Notes: generated from the sequence alone by a model not told the origin. Shown: positions 53,474 to 63,567, counted from the first letter of the stretch. The stretch: DNA of 64,000 nucleotides from Bacteroides bouchesdurhonensis (GCF_900155865.1 NZ_LT707006.1:1137626-1201625), one strand, 5' to 3'. Numbers and translations are program-made.

Positions 53474-53495
53474 TTCTTTATATCCGTTATTAATA

Positions 53496-54056
53496 TTAGA
53501 CAGTCATAATTTCTTTGTCTTTTTCTGCCAACATCTCGTCGATCTGCTTGATATACTTATCATGTATCTTTTGCAGTTTCTCTTCGGCATTCTTTTGTTC
53601 GTCTTCAGCCAAGCCATCTTTTACAGCTTTCTTCAAAGCGTCAATACCATCACGACGAGCATTACGGACACTGATTTTAGCAGTTTCGCCCTCACCTTTA
53701 CATTGTTTTGCCAGTTGTTTACGGCGTTCCTCTGTCAAAGGAGGGATGCCAATACGAATGATTTCACCGTTATTTTCCGGCATAATGCCAAGATCAGAGT
53801 CGATAATTGCTTTTTCGATGATACGGAACATACTTTTGTCCCAAGGCTTGATGGTGATACTACGTGCGTCAGGAGTAGTAACTGCAGCCACATTACTGAT
53901 GGGCACCATGCTTCCGTAAGAATCTACACGGATACCGTCCAACAATCGGGTACTCGCTTTTCCGGCGCGGATATGTGCCAACGCTTCTTCCAGATACATT
54001 ATAGCCATATCCATTTTTTCTTGTGCATTGCCAAGACAAGTCTTTACGTCTACCAT
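53496..54056 (-). CDS. frr: Ribosome recycling factor
   Basis: RRF, which with EF-G splits post-termination ribosomes. 186 residues, the standard length; no gaps in the family pattern: [25 protein letters not shown] (as a long helix), [64 protein letters not shown], and the final helix around [19 protein letters not shown]. Start ATG at 54056, promoter -7 element at 54098-54105. Confidence 0.97.
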   Translation of the reverse strand: MVDVKTCLGNAQEKMDMAIMYLEEALAHIRAGKASTRLLDGIRVDSYGSMVPISNVAAVTTPDARSITIKPWDKSMFRIIEKAIIDSDLGIMPENNGEIIRIGIPPLTEERRKQLAKQCKGEGETAKISVRNARRDGIDALKKAVKDGLAEDEQKNAEEKLQKIHDKYIKQIDEMLAEKDKEIMTV

Positions 54057-54097
54057 ATTTTTGATAATTAAAAGTTGCTATTGGGTTGATTGATTAG

Positions 54098-54105
54098 CAA
54101 AAGTA
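54098..54105 (-). promoter_or_regulatory. -7 element of frr
   Basis: The minus strand reads TACTTTTG, an exact match, 41 bases before the ATG; it lies just past the stop of the EamA gene. Confidence 0.55.
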
Positions 54106-54107
54106 TA

Positions 54108-55019
54108 CTATTTTTTATTTATCTGCAACAGCATACCCATCTTTTTTATAAGCGTCTTTCCTAAGATTATCAAAGTGACAGCGGTAATAATCATTAAAAC
54201 ACCAGCCATTAAGCGCGGAGTTAGTTGCTCATGGAATAAAAGTACTCCGAAGAATAAAGCTGTTACCGGCTCCAAAGCACCAAGAATAGCAGTAGGAGTA
54301 GAACCTATATAATGAATTGCTAATGCAGTGCAAACCAATGATATCGCAGTTGGCAATATAGCTAATGCTATAACGTCTGCCCAAAGCCATCCGGTAGGTA
54401 TCATTTGTAGTTCCGTACAGAAATGCAAACGTATGATATAGATTGCCAATCCAAATAGAATTGCGTAAAAGGTTAGTTTGGTGGTAGGCAGGTTTTTCAA
54501 AGACGAACGGTTTACGCCTACGATATAAATCGCATAGGAAAGAGAAGAAAGTAATACTAAGATAACACCGATTGTTGATAATGGCTTATTTCCATCACCT
54601 TGATAAAGCAAAGCAATCCCTGACAATGCCAACAGAATGGAAAAAATGGTGATTGCGGAAATTTTCTCTTTAAAGAATGCCCCCATAATGATTGCTACCA
54701 TTACCGGATAGACAAATAGAATGGTAGAAGCAATTCCCGCGTCCATGTAATTGTAACTCATAAACAGAAGTAGCGAAGAGAAAGAAAACAATAATCCCAT
54801 GATGACCAAAGGGAGAATGTCCTTTTTCTGAAGGGCAAAAGACTGTCCCTGTACCTTCATCAGAATGCCCAGGACTATGGCTGCAAGCAGGTAACGATAG
54901 AATAATACGGTATCGACACTCATGCCCGCCCCATATAGAGGGAGTGCGAAAAGAGGATTCATGCCATAGCTGGCAGCTGCAATCGCTCCGTAGATAAAAC
55001 CTCTGGTTTTGTTATTCAT
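54108..55019 (-). CDS. EamA-family (DMT) transporter
   Basis: Inner-membrane drug/metabolite transporter, 303 residues from the ATG at 55019 (the codon at 55022 is TTG). Ten membrane helices in two EamA repeats: repeat 1 includes GAIAAASYGMNPLFALPLY and ILFVYPVMVAIIMGAFFKEKI; repeat 2 includes SSLSYAIYIVGVNR and GALEPVTALFFGVLLFHEQLTP, the usual helix ends with P and E. Substrate unknown; family members export amino acids or other small metabolites. Own promoter at 55045-55052. Confidence 0.93.
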   Translation of the reverse strand: MNNKTRGFIYGAIAAASYGMNPLFALPLYGAGMSVDTVLFYRYLLAAIVLGILMKVQGQSFALQKKDILPLVIMGLLFSFSSLLLFMSYNYMDAGIASTILFVYPVMVAIIMGAFFKEKISAITIFSILLALSGIALLYQGDGNKPLSTIGVILVLLSSLSYAIYIVGVNRSSLKNLPTTKLTFYAILFGLAIYIIRLHFCTELQMIPTGWLWADVIALAILPTAISLVCTALAIHYIGSTPTAILGALEPVTALFFGVLLFHEQLTPRLMAGVLMIITAVTLIILGKTLIKKMGMLLQINKK

Positions 55020-55044
55020 CAATTGTACTTTCTAAAATAGCGTG

Positions 55045-55052
55045 CAAAAGTA
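55045..55052 (-). promoter_or_regulatory. -7 element of the EamA gene
   Basis: The minus strand reads TACTTTTG, an exact match, 25 bases before the ATG at 55019. Confidence 0.55.
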
Positions 55053-55232
55053 CAGAGTTTGCGGATGAGAAACAAGCGTTTATGTCGCTGATAGCATAAT
55101 TTAATCTTTTTCTCCGAGAGTTAGCTTATTCGATAAAATGAAATCATCTTTTCGCTTCGTCATATTTCTCTATATCTTGTTGTCATTCAGGAGAATAAAA
55201 TGAAGCATCTTTTTTCTCTTTGAATGTTTCTT

Positions 55233-56327
55233 TTATTCCATAAATTTACTTGAATCGCGAATTACAATTTCGCCAGCAAGATTTACCGTTACGGGATAGG
55301 CGGATTTATCATTGATTCTTCTGAACATTAGATCAACGCTGACATTTGCGATCTCTTCGCAAGGTTGCTTGAAAGAGGTCAGTGAATGTTTCAAATGCAT
55401 GGAGTATTTCATATTATCATATGCACAAATAAGAAGATCTGAAGAAATCTTCCAGCCGATGTCTGTTAAAGAAGACATCAAAACAGCTGCGGTAGAGTCA
55501 TTTGCACAAATAATACCTGTTTTCCCCGGAATTATTTGCATTTGCTTGACAAAGTTTGTGTCTTCGGGGTTTCCACAATGAACATCTGATAAATTGAACG
55601 GCAGTTTATGTTGTAGCATAACTTCTTTGATGCCTATTAAACGCATATCAACAGAATAGGCAGAATCCGGTCTATGGAAAAAATGAATATTCGTACAGCC
55701 CTGGTCTATAAGGTGCTGCGCCATAATGCAACCTGCACTGAAATTATCCAAGCAAACAATATCAAAATTACTTCTTTTAGGGAACTTGAATATATCTCTA
55801 TCAATTAGAATGAGTGGGATTCCGGCTTCTTCCATCCTTTCACAAATACGAATGTTTATCTCATTAGCGTCAGCTACTCGTTCCAAAGGAGAAAAGAATA
55901 CTCCATCTACTTTTTTACTTATATAATTATCGCAGCAACTGTCAATTAACTCCCTTCTGATGTTTGCATTACTTGCTGTTGCGCCTTCCCATAAACATGT
56001 GAAATTGCGTATTTCCGATTGTTTCAGTAATTGATCGTTGATAATGGAAAATATTTCGGATTCACCTGCTCCGGGAAGCAATAATCCGAAAGTTAATGTT
56101 TGGGTAGTCTGTTTATAATTAACAATAGTACCTAATCCTTTTTTTTTCGTAATGTAACCTTCTGTTTGCAATTGATTGTAAACTTTTGCTATAGTTGGTC
56201 TTGATACTGAGTATTGGTCAGCCAATGTAAGTTCGGTAGGTAATAAAGAACCTGTTGGGAATGTGCCGTTTAAAATATCCTTTTTTACTATACTGTATAT
56301 TGATTTGTAGCTTGATTTTGTTTCCAT
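55233..56327 (-). CDS. GntR-family regulator with LacI-type sensor domain (AraR-like plan)
   Basis: 364-residue transcription factor. The N-terminal winged helix (1-75) is GntR type: GTFPTGSLLPTELTLADQYSVSRPTIAKVYNQL and a wing GYITKKKGLGTIV. Residues about 78-360 are a periplasmic-binding-protein-like sensor of the LacI/GalR type (FGLLLPGAGESEIF, VDGVFFSPLE, IPLILIDRD, GIICANDSTAAVLM). This plan is known from AraR of B. subtilis, a sugar-released repressor. It is divergent from the GH32-like gene, with repeated ATATATGT boxes in the shared region, so it most likely controls that locus. The ligand is not known. Confidence 0.92.
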   Translation of the reverse strand: METKSSYKSIYSIVKKDILNGTFPTGSLLPTELTLADQYSVSRPTIAKVYNQLQTEGYITKKKGLGTIVNYKQTTQTLTFGLLLPGAGESEIFSIINDQLLKQSEIRNFTCLWEGATASNANIRRELIDSCCDNYISKKVDGVFFSPLERVADANEINIRICERMEEAGIPLILIDRDIFKFPKRSNFDIVCLDNFSAGCIMAQHLIDQGCTNIHFFHRPDSAYSVDMRLIGIKEVMLQHKLPFNLSDVHCGNPEDTNFVKQMQIIPGKTGIICANDSTAAVLMSSLTDIGWKISSDLLICAYDNMKYSMHLKHSLTSFKQPCEEIANVSVDLMFRRINDKSAYPVTVNLAGEIVIRDSSKFME

Positions 56328-56355
56328 TACTCTAATTCTTTCTTGATATATTTTG

Positions 56356-56363
56356 CAAATATA
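56356..56363 (-). promoter_or_regulatory. -7 element of the GntR-type regulator gene
   Basis: The minus strand reads TATATTTG, an exact match, 28 bases before the ATG at 56327. Confidence 0.6.
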
Positions 56364-56442
56364 ATAAGATTTTGTGGATTAGTAAGTCGTATATCTGAAT
56401 AAATGCAAAAATGATATCGAACCTACATTTAATAAAAGAAGG

Positions 56443-56518
56443 ATATATGTAATCTTGTTGTTTCCATATATGTTATTAAAATGGATGCTTATTTTATTTA
56501 GAAATATTACATATATGT
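56443..56518. promoter_or_regulatory. Three ATATATGT boxes, candidate operators
   Basis: ATATATGT occurs at 56443-56450, 56466-56473 and 56511-56518; the last is part of a perfect palindrome ACATATATGT (56509-56518). Steps of 23 and 45 bp are near two and four helical turns. The palindrome abuts the -33 TTTG of the GH32-like gene promoter. A related ACATATGT lies at 58141-58148 before the SusC gene. Confidence 0.5.
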
Positions 56519-56549
56519 TTGCTTATTATAAAAAGATACTTTATATTTG
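56518..56549 (+). promoter_or_regulatory. Promoter of the GH32-like gene: TTTG, 20-bp spacer, TATATTTG
   Basis: TTTG (56518-56521) and TATATTTG (56542-56549) fit the consensus; 38 bases before the ATG. Overlap with the ATATATGT palindrome suggests repression by occlusion. Confidence 0.65.
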
Positions 56550-56587
56550 TTGCCGTAAAACGTGCAAACACTTAAAATAATGATATT

Positions 56588-58078
56588 ATGAGAATCAAAC
56601 TGTTGTTGTCACTGACCTTATTTGCGATGAATGTTTCTGCGCAAGTAGTGAAAGATTATAATCCTTCTATTCAACGAACTAGCAATCTTCAGTATTTCAA
56701 GCCTGTGGAAAAACGTTTATTCACAGGTGATTGTATGCCCTATTATCATGAAGGCACATTTTATATTTATTGGCTGCTGGATGAAGGACATCATGCCGGT
56801 CTCGGTGGTTTGGGCGGACATCAGTGGGCGTTGAGTACTTCCAAGGATCTTGTGGAGTGGAAGCATTATCCGGTAGCTGTTGGTATCGATGAAGATTGGG
56901 AGAAATCAATTTGTACAGGCTCTGTAATTGCTGACAAAGGTAAATTCTATGCTTTTTATTCAACCCGGGTACAAGATAATGATGGAAAAGTACATGAACA
57001 ATTGAGCTATGCGATGAGTGAAGACGGAGGAGTTTCCTTTGCAAAGCAAGCACCCAATCCTTTTTATTATGCTCCTGAAGAATGCGTAAGCCGGGATTTT
57101 CGTGATCCCAAAGTTTTCAAGGATGATAAAGGTGCATACCATCTTTTTATTTCGGGATATAAGAAAGAGCCCGAATTAGAAGGGTTCGGAGGATATCTGG
57201 TTCATCTTATATCGACCAATCTGAAAGATTGGAAAGAAGTAACTTCGCCTTTGACGGGACAAGTGGCTACTCCTGAATGTTCTGACTATTTTCATTGGAA
57301 TGGCTGGTATTATTTATTATATAGTATAGGTGGAGACACTTATTACGTAAAATCAAGAAAACCCTATGGACCGTGGGAATATCCTACGACACAAGCTTTC
57401 GTGGAATCGTGGGCAAGTGTGTATAAGACAGCGGAATATAAAGATAATCGAAGGATAGCAGTGGCGTATATGCCTTGTAGAAGTAATAATAAGGACTTTG
57501 ATGGACCTATCTGGGGTGGAAATATGCTTCTAAGAGAAGTAGTGCAAGAGCCGGATGGTACATTGAATACAAAGTTCTTATCAGAGTCTCTTCCTGCCAT
57601 GACTCCTATCCGGATGCCGGAAGTTGAAATTCCTGCTGACAGCAAAACGGTTTCATATTCGAATGGTAAACTGACTTTGAATTCTCCCAATGGAACCAGT
57701 GTCGCTTCTCTTTCCGAACTACCGGTGAACTACCGGATCACAATGAAAATAAAGCCACTAACTAATTATGATGAGGTCGGCTTGTTTGTCAGAGCTACTG
57801 ACTCAAGAGACAGAGGATATAAGGTTGAACTGAACGCTAATAAAGAGAGTGCTTTCATTTATAACACCGGAATAAATACGGTAAAAAATTTAAGGGGGGA
57901 AATTACCTTGGATCTAATACTGAAAGATGAATTTATTGATATGAATATTAATGGTAAAAGGTCAATAATCAATCGTCTGCCGGAGAAAAAGGGGCATAAA
58001 CTTTTCTTTTTCCTTAAAAATGGAAGTGCAGAAATTAAAGACATAAAGATTAGTCAATGGAGTGACGGAATTTGGTGA
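56588..58078 (+). CDS. GH32-like glycoside hydrolase (clan GH-J fold)
   Basis: Secreted enzyme with a five-bladed propeller and C-terminal beta sandwich, as in GH32 fructosidases. Signal peptide ends near NVSAQ. Seen: LFTGDCMPYYHEGTFYIYW (residues about 45-62) stands where the WMNDPNG block carries the nucleophile, with D48 as candidate; SKDLVEWKHYPVAV (86-98); FRDPKVF (171-177) equals the RDP motif; TPECSDYF (228-235) equals the EC motif with E230 as acid/base. The C-terminal part (about 350-496) has IKPLTNYDEVGLFVRATD. The nucleophile block departs from canonical fructan hydrolases, so the substrate is uncertain. First gene of the locus opposite the regulator. Confidence 0.83.
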   Translation: MRIKLLLSLTLFAMNVSAQVVKDYNPSIQRTSNLQYFKPVEKRLFTGDCMPYYHEGTFYIYWLLDEGHHAGLGGLGGHQWALSTSKDLVEWKHYPVAVGIDEDWEKSICTGSVIADKGKFYAFYSTRVQDNDGKVHEQLSYAMSEDGGVSFAKQAPNPFYYAPEECVSRDFRDPKVFKDDKGAYHLFISGYKKEPELEGFGGYLVHLISTNLKDWKEVTSPLTGQVATPECSDYFHWNGWYYLLYSIGGDTYYVKSRKPYGPWEYPTTQAFVESWASVYKTAEYKDNRRIAVAYMPCRSNNKDFDGPIWGGNMLLREVVQEPDGTLNTKFLSESLPAMTPIRMPEVEIPADSKTVSYSNGKLTLNSPNGTSVASLSELPVNYRITMKIKPLTNYDEVGLFVRATDSRDRGYKVELNANKESAFIYNTGINTVKNLRGEITLDLILKDEFIDMNINGKRSIINRLPEKKGHKLFFFLKNGSAEIKDIKISQWSDGIW

Positions 58079-58437
58079 GATTGAGGTAAGGATTGTTTGG
58101 GGATAACTTGATTTGTAAATGTGTTTTGCTTGTAATATTTACATATGTGCAATAAATAATAGGCAAATGTTAGTGTAAAGTATCAAATTTGATAGCATTT
58201 GAAATAAATTTTATATTTCTCAGCTAGTCAAATTCATAGTTTTGTGCCGAGATGATGCTTAATATGTAAACTACAAAAAACACTATTATCATGAATACTA
58301 CTTAATTTTTATTTCTGTTTTGATCTGTAAAATCAGGTATTGATAGATTTTACAGCGAGGTACATTGACCTTTTATTGAGGAATAGATTGCAAAATTTGA
58401 ATTTATAAACCTATCGTTAATCATTAAATGTAGAATT
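58079..58437. other. 359-bp region before the second SusC gene
   Basis: Holds a possible promoter (TAGTTTTG at 58237-58244) with a 193-base leader and one ACATATGT box (58141-58148). An imperfect inverted repeat around TGTAAAATC/GATTTTACA (about 58327-58335 and 58345-58353) lies in the leader. No gene seen. Confidence 0.45.
58237..58244 (+). promoter_or_regulatory. -7 element of the SusC gene of the GH32-like locus
   Basis: TAGTTTTG matches TAnnTTTG; long leader of about 190 bases, as is common for SusC genes. No clear -33. Confidence 0.45.
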
Positions 58438-61400
58438 ATGGAACATTCTAAAAACACGAAAAAAGAACCGGTCGGTATTCTTAAACTGTTTTTACTGTTA
58501 CTATGTATGGCGGGGACTTCCGTTTTTAATCAGGTGTTGGCGGCAGCTGATCAAGAACCGTTGAAAGTAACAGGAGTTGTGTTTGATGAATTGGATACTC
58601 CTCTTCCGGGAGCTACAGTTCAGGTAGACAAATCCACTAAAGGTGTTATTACTGATTTGGATGGAAAATTTGAAATTGAAGTATTGCCGACAGACAAATT
58701 ACTTATTTCTTATGTGGGATATGAGACAAAGTTAGTAACTATTGGTGATAAGAAATCTTTAGTTGTAAAACTTGAAACGAAAGCCAATGAATTGCAGGAT
58801 GTAACAGTTGTTGCCTTTGGTAAACAAAAAAAGGAGAGTATGACTTCGGCTATTGAAACCATTAATCCTAAAGAACTTAAGTTGCCAACTGGAAACTTAA
58901 CAGCTGCGTTGGCAGGACGATTGGCAGGAGTGATCTCTTATCAAAAAAGTGGAGAACCGGGTAAAGATAATGCGGAATTTTTTGTACGTGGTGTGACTAC
59001 GTTCGGGTATTCATCTTCTCCTTTGATTTTATTGGACGGTTTTGAAATCTCAGCGAATGATTTGGCTCGCATACAACCAGATAATATCGAACAGTTTTCA
59101 ATATTGAAAGATGCGACTGCTGCCGCACTATATGGATCGAAAGGTGCAAATGGTGTTATTATGGTAACAACCAAAAAAGGAAAGGAAGGAAAGCCGCGGG
59201 TGTCTTTCCGTCATGAATCACGTTTTTCTACACCTACTAAGATTCCTGAAACGGTAGATGGGGTGACTTATATGAAATTGTATAATGAGGCACAGTTCAA
59301 TGATAATCCATTGTTGCCTCCTTACTATGAAGCGCAAAAGATTCAAAATACGATTAACGGAGTCAATCCATATGCTTATCCTAATGTAGATTGGTATGAT
59401 GAGTTGTTTAAGAACTTTACATACAATCAATATTATTATTTGAATGTAAGTGGGGGTAGCAAAGATATTCAATACTATTTGGCGGCTGCTTATACCAATG
59501 AAACCGGTATCTTGAAGAATGAAAAAAAGAATAATTTTCAGAATAATATTAATATCGGTACTTATGATGTAACGGCAAAAGTCAATCTACAATTGACAAA
59601 AACGACTTCTTTTGAGGTTAATATGAATTCTCGTTTTCAGAATTATACAGGTCCCTCGGTGGAGGCAAACGATATCTTTAACAGAGTGATGGACGCTAAT
59701 CCGGTTGAATTTCCTAAATATTATTTGACGGATGAAGAGCACCGTTATGATGAGCATGTACTTTTCGGGATGAATCCCCGTAACAGCATGGCCAATCCGT
59801 ATGCGGATATGGTGAAGGGGTATAAGGATGGATTCTCAAGTAACATCTTGTCGCAGTTTTCCTTTAACCAGAAGTTGGACTTTTTAACTAATGGACTTGC
59901 TTTTCATGCCAAAGTCTCTATCAAGACGGATAGTTCACACGACAGCAATCGTTCATATAATCCGTATTTCTATAATATCAAAGATTACGATGAACTGTCT
60001 AATATCTATTCTTTGTCTCAAATAGCAGAAGGTACTAAGGTACTGGGCGATCCTGCTAATACTCGTACGGCTAACAGTCATTTTTATTTTGAAACAGGCT
60101 TGAGTTATGCCAATGTATTGAATGAAGATCATGAATTGGGAGCTGTTTTGGTGTATACACAGGAAGAAAATAAAAATACGGCAGCAGAAGGAAGCATTCA
60201 GGTTACATTGCCACAGCGTAATCAAGCTATTCGTGCTCGTGCGAATTATGCTTATAAGTCTAAATATATGGCAGAGGCCAGTGTGACTTATAATGGTTCT
60301 GAAAAGTTTGATGCAGATCATCGTTGGGGTGTTTTTCCTGCCATGGGTGTAGGTTATATGATTTCGAATGAGGATTTCTGGCAACCTTTGTCAGAGGTTA
60401 TGGAAAAATTCAAGATCCGTTACTCGTACGGATTGGTAGGAAATGATAATATTTCAGATCCGAGGGATCGTTTCTATTTCTTATCGGATATAAAGAGAGA
60501 AGGCGGATATACATGGGGAAAAGATTTTCTGACATCTTATAGCGGATTGAAAGTGAATCGTTATGCTAATCCGGAAATCACATGGGAAATCGCTCGTAAA
60601 CAGAATTTGGGCGTGGAAGTTAATCTATGGAGAATGTTGGATATCCAACTGGATTATTTCATGGAAAAACGTGAGAAGGTGTACGAGAAACGGGCACATA
60701 TCCCGGCAACGATGGGAATTATAAATGATATTTGGGGAAATGTCGGAGAAGTAAAATCATGGGGATGGGACGGATCAGCCGACCTGAATTATGTGATCAA
60801 TAAGGATGCTTGGGTTACAGGTCGTTTCAATTTTACTTATGCAAAGAATAAGGTTACGGAAAGAGAAGAACCCGCTTATCGTGATGAATATCTGAGAACT
60901 ATAGGATGGCCGGTAAGACAGCAATGGGGATTAATAGCCGAACGTTTGTTTATTGATGAATATGACGTAGCTAATTCTCCGGTCCAGAATTTAGGAACAA
61001 AAGCTCAGGCGGGAGATATTAAGTACAAGGATATTAATAATGATGGAATAATCAATGATAATGATAAAGTTCCTATCGGTTATCCGTCAGTACCTGAGTT
61101 GAGTTATGGTTTCGGTTTATCGGCAGGATATAAAAACTGGGATATTTCTTTCTTCTTTCAGGGACAAGGACATTCTTCTTTCTTTATAGATCCTTATAAA
61201 ATATCTCCGTTCAGGAATTACCGGAATGTGGTATCTTATATTGCCGACGATCATTGGAGCCAGAATAATCCGGTCAGTCACGCATTCTGGCCTCGTTTGA
61301 GTACCCAGGATAATTCGAATAACTATAAAAAAGAATCAACCTGGTGGTTGCGTGACGGGCGTTATCTCCGTCTGAAAAACGTAGAACTTGGCTATTCTTT

Positions 61401-61572
61401 ACCTAAACATGCTTTGCGTAAGGTGGGATTGGGTAATGTACGCTTTTATTTCACAGGCTTGAATTTACTTTGTTTCAGTTCGTTTGATTTATGGGATCCG
61501 GAAATGGGAGACAACGGACTGGGATATCCTTTGCAGCGAGTGTATAATGTAGGTGTTCAATTTGATTTTTAA
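58438..61572 (+). CDS. SusC/RagA-family TonB-dependent transporter, copy 2
   Basis: 1044-residue outer-membrane importer. A long N-terminus (MEHSKNTKKEPVGILKLF) precedes the signal core and AAADQ. Next come a carboxypeptidase-D-like domain (VTGVVFDELDTPLPGATV, YVGYETKLV), the TonB-box-like DVTVVAFGKQKKESM, plug motifs FFVRGVTTFG and LYGSKGANGVIMVTTKKG, and a barrel ending VYNVGVQFDF with terminal Phe. It should import oligosaccharides released at the surface by partner enzymes, together with the SusD-like protein 13 bases downstream. Confidence 0.95.
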   Translation: MEHSKNTKKEPVGILKLFLLLLCMAGTSVFNQVLAAADQEPLKVTGVVFDELDTPLPGATVQVDKSTKGVITDLDGKFEIEVLPTDKLLISYVGYETKLVTIGDKKSLVVKLETKANELQDVTVVAFGKQKKESMTSAIETINPKELKLPTGNLTAALAGRLAGVISYQKSGEPGKDNAEFFVRGVTTFGYSSSPLILLDGFEISANDLARIQPDNIEQFSILKDATAAALYGSKGANGVIMVTTKKGKEGKPRVSFRHESRFSTPTKIPETVDGVTYMKLYNEAQFNDNPLLPPYYEAQKIQNTINGVNPYAYPNVDWYDELFKNFTYNQYYYLNVSGGSKDIQYYLAAAYTNETGILKNEKKNNFQNNINIGTYDVTAKVNLQLTKTTSFEVNMNSRFQNYTGPSVEANDIFNRVMDANPVEFPKYYLTDEEHRYDEHVLFGMNPRNSMANPYADMVKGYKDGFSSNILSQFSFNQKLDFLTNGLAFHAKVSIKTDSSHDSNRSYNPYFYNIKDYDELSNIYSLSQIAEGTKVLGDPANTRTANSHFYFETGLSYANVLNEDHELGAVLVYTQEENKNTAAEGSIQVTLPQRNQAIRARANYAYKSKYMAEASVTYNGSEKFDADHRWGVFPAMGVGYMISNEDFWQPLSEVMEKFKIRYSYGLVGNDNISDPRDRFYFLSDIKREGGYTWGKDFLTSYSGLKVNRYANPEITWEIARKQNLGVEVNLWRMLDIQLDYFMEKREKVYEKRAHIPATMGIINDIWGNVGEVKSWGWDGSADLNYVINKDAWVTGRFNFTYAKNKVTEREEPAYRDEYLRTIGWPVRQQWGLIAERLFIDEYDVANSPVQNLGTKAQAGDIKYKDINNDGIINDNDKVPIGYPSVPELSYGFGLSAGYKNWDISFFFQGQGHSSFFIDPYKISPFRNYRNVVSYIADDHWSQNNPVSHAFWPRLSTQDNSNNYKKESTWWLRDGRYLRLKNVELGYSLPKHALRKVGLGNVRFYFTGLNLLCFSSFDLWDPEMGDNGLGYPLQRVYNVGVQFDF

Positions 61573-61584
61573 AAAGTAGTAGCA

Positions 61585-63567
61585 ATGAGATTTTCATTAA
61601 AACATATTATGGGAGCGATGGCTATCGTCCTAGGGATGGGCAGTTGCGATTATCTGAATATTGTTCCGGATAATACCATTGAGTTGGAAAGTATGTTCGA
61701 GACGCAGAAACAAGCTTATGGAGCATTGGCGGCTTGCTATGAGTATATGCCTAATTACGGTTGGTTAAACAATTCTATGAACCTTGCGGGGGATGAATTT
61801 ATTGTTCGTCTGGACGGAGGTGAATCGGGAGATCGTGGCCGTATGCCCGGTGAAAAATTAATGAAGGGATGGAACAGTGCTCAAGATCCTTTTTTAAGTT
61901 ATTGGAACGGAAATAGAAATGCAGCGTCTTTGTATGTAGGCATCCGTTATTGTAATCTTTTCCTGGAAAATATTCATCTGGTAAAAGATATTAAAGAGGA
62001 AGATAGAAAAGATTGGATTGCGCAGGTAAAGGTACTGAAAGCTTTTTACCATTTCTATCTGACTCGCCTGTATGGTCCTATTTGTATTGTAGACAAGAAC
62101 CTGACGCCTTCCGCTTCACCGAGTGAGGTGCGTTTGAAACGTCAGCCTGTGGATGTTTGTTTCAAATATGCGGTCGATTTGATTGATGAGGTATTATATG
62201 ATGAGAACGGGAATGAGAAAACAGACCTGAAAGACGATCGCCCCAATGAATTTTTGGGAATGGTAGACCGTACGATCGCTAAGGCGATTAAGGCTGTTAT
62301 ATTAGTGACTCAAGCCAGCCCGTTGTTCAATGGGAATGCTGAGTATTATAGTAATTTTAGAAATGTGGATGGTGAGTTGTTTTTCCCGATGGAAAAAGAT
62401 AACGAGAAATGGAAGAGGGCGTTGGATGCCATTAAGATTGCTATCGATGCAGCTCATGCACGAAACAAAAAGTTGTATAGATATGATGCTCAAGGTGGAG
62501 CAAATATAGAATTTTTTGATAAAGACATCTGGGGAAAATCGGAGATTATTGAACATTGTTATAATAATCGTTATTCCATTGTCGATCCTTGGAATGATGA
62601 ATTAATATGGGGGTACTCAAATGTTGGTGGCTTCGACCAAGGAACTTTCCAACATGCTTCTCAATGCCGTCGAATGGATAATCAAGGAATGTCGGAATAT
62701 AGTTGGCAATGGCTGTGTGCCACTTATCGGATGGGTGAGCTGTATTATACAAAAAATGGAGTACCCATCAATGAAGATCAGACCTTTGATTATGACAACC
62801 GTTTGGATATAGTCACTATTCCGGATGATACTTATCATTTAGGTTATATGCAGGCTAATGAGAAAACTGTTAAGTTATACTTGAACCGCGAACCACGTTT
62901 CTACAGTTGGATTGCCGTTGATAATTGCTATTGGCGTAATCATCAAAACAAATTGGAAATGCATATGAAGTACGATGAATACCCCGGTGGACGTTACGGT
63001 ACGAAACAGGATGACTTTTATTGGTCGGGTATTGCTATCAAGAAACTGGTGCATCCGGAATCGTTGAATGAGTATGCTGTTCGTATGGTTCGCTATCCGA
63101 ATCCGATTATCCGTCTGGCGGATCTTTACTTGCTGTATGCAGAAGCTTCTAACGAGTATTACGGACCGGGTGAAGACGCTTATCATTATTTGAACGAAGT
63201 GCGGAAAAGAGCCGGACTACCCAAAGTAGAAACTGTTTGGAGCGATGCGTCTATTGTGAAGAATATAAACAAACACCAGACACAAGAAGGATTGCGAGAA
63301 ATCATACAGACAGAAAGGTTGATTGAACTTTCGTTTGAAGGACACCGTTATTTTGACCTTTGCCGTTGGAAACGTGCTAATGAGTTCTTTGTATCGTCGG
63401 TGAAAGGATGGAACGCACGTACCGGTCGTACCTATGAAGACTTTTATCAGGTGACTGAATTGCAAGCGCGTGTATGGGAGACTCCTAAGAATTATTTGTT
63501 CCCGATTCCGCTGGATGATATTAATAAAAATCCTAATCTGGTGCAGAATCCGGGATGGGGAAAGTAA
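61585..63567 (+). CDS. SusD/RagB-family lipoprotein, copy 2
   Basis: 660 residues, longer than usual SusD (about 500-550), with lipobox MGSC (Cys21) then DYLNIVPDNTIELESMFET. TPR-type helices show NLFLENIHLVKDI, WIAQVKVLKAFYHFYLTRLYGPI and PIIRLADLYLLYAEASNEYYG. The C-terminal helix IIQTERLIELSFEGHRYFDLCRWKRAN is the family hallmark. Surface glycan-binding lid of the SusC partner; the extra length lies in loops of the middle third (about 300-480), which may form the glycan site. Confidence 0.95.
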   Translation: MRFSLKHIMGAMAIVLGMGSCDYLNIVPDNTIELESMFETQKQAYGALAACYEYMPNYGWLNNSMNLAGDEFIVRLDGGESGDRGRMPGEKLMKGWNSAQDPFLSYWNGNRNAASLYVGIRYCNLFLENIHLVKDIKEEDRKDWIAQVKVLKAFYHFYLTRLYGPICIVDKNLTPSASPSEVRLKRQPVDVCFKYAVDLIDEVLYDENGNEKTDLKDDRPNEFLGMVDRTIAKAIKAVILVTQASPLFNGNAEYYSNFRNVDGELFFPMEKDNEKWKRALDAIKIAIDAAHARNKKLYRYDAQGGANIEFFDKDIWGKSEIIEHCYNNRYSIVDPWNDELIWGYSNVGGFDQGTFQHASQCRRMDNQGMSEYSWQWLCATYRMGELYYTKNGVPINEDQTFDYDNRLDIVTIPDDTYHLGYMQANEKTVKLYLNREPRFYSWIAVDNCYWRNHQNKLEMHMKYDEYPGGRYGTKQDDFYWSGIAIKKLVHPESLNEYAVRMVRYPNPIIRLADLYLLYAEASNEYYGPGEDAYHYLNEVRKRAGLPKVETVWSDASIVKNINKHQTQEGLREIIQTERLIELSFEGHRYFDLCRWKRANEFFVSSVKGWNARTGRTYEDFYQVTELQARVWETPKNYLFPIPLDDINKNPNLVQNPGWGK

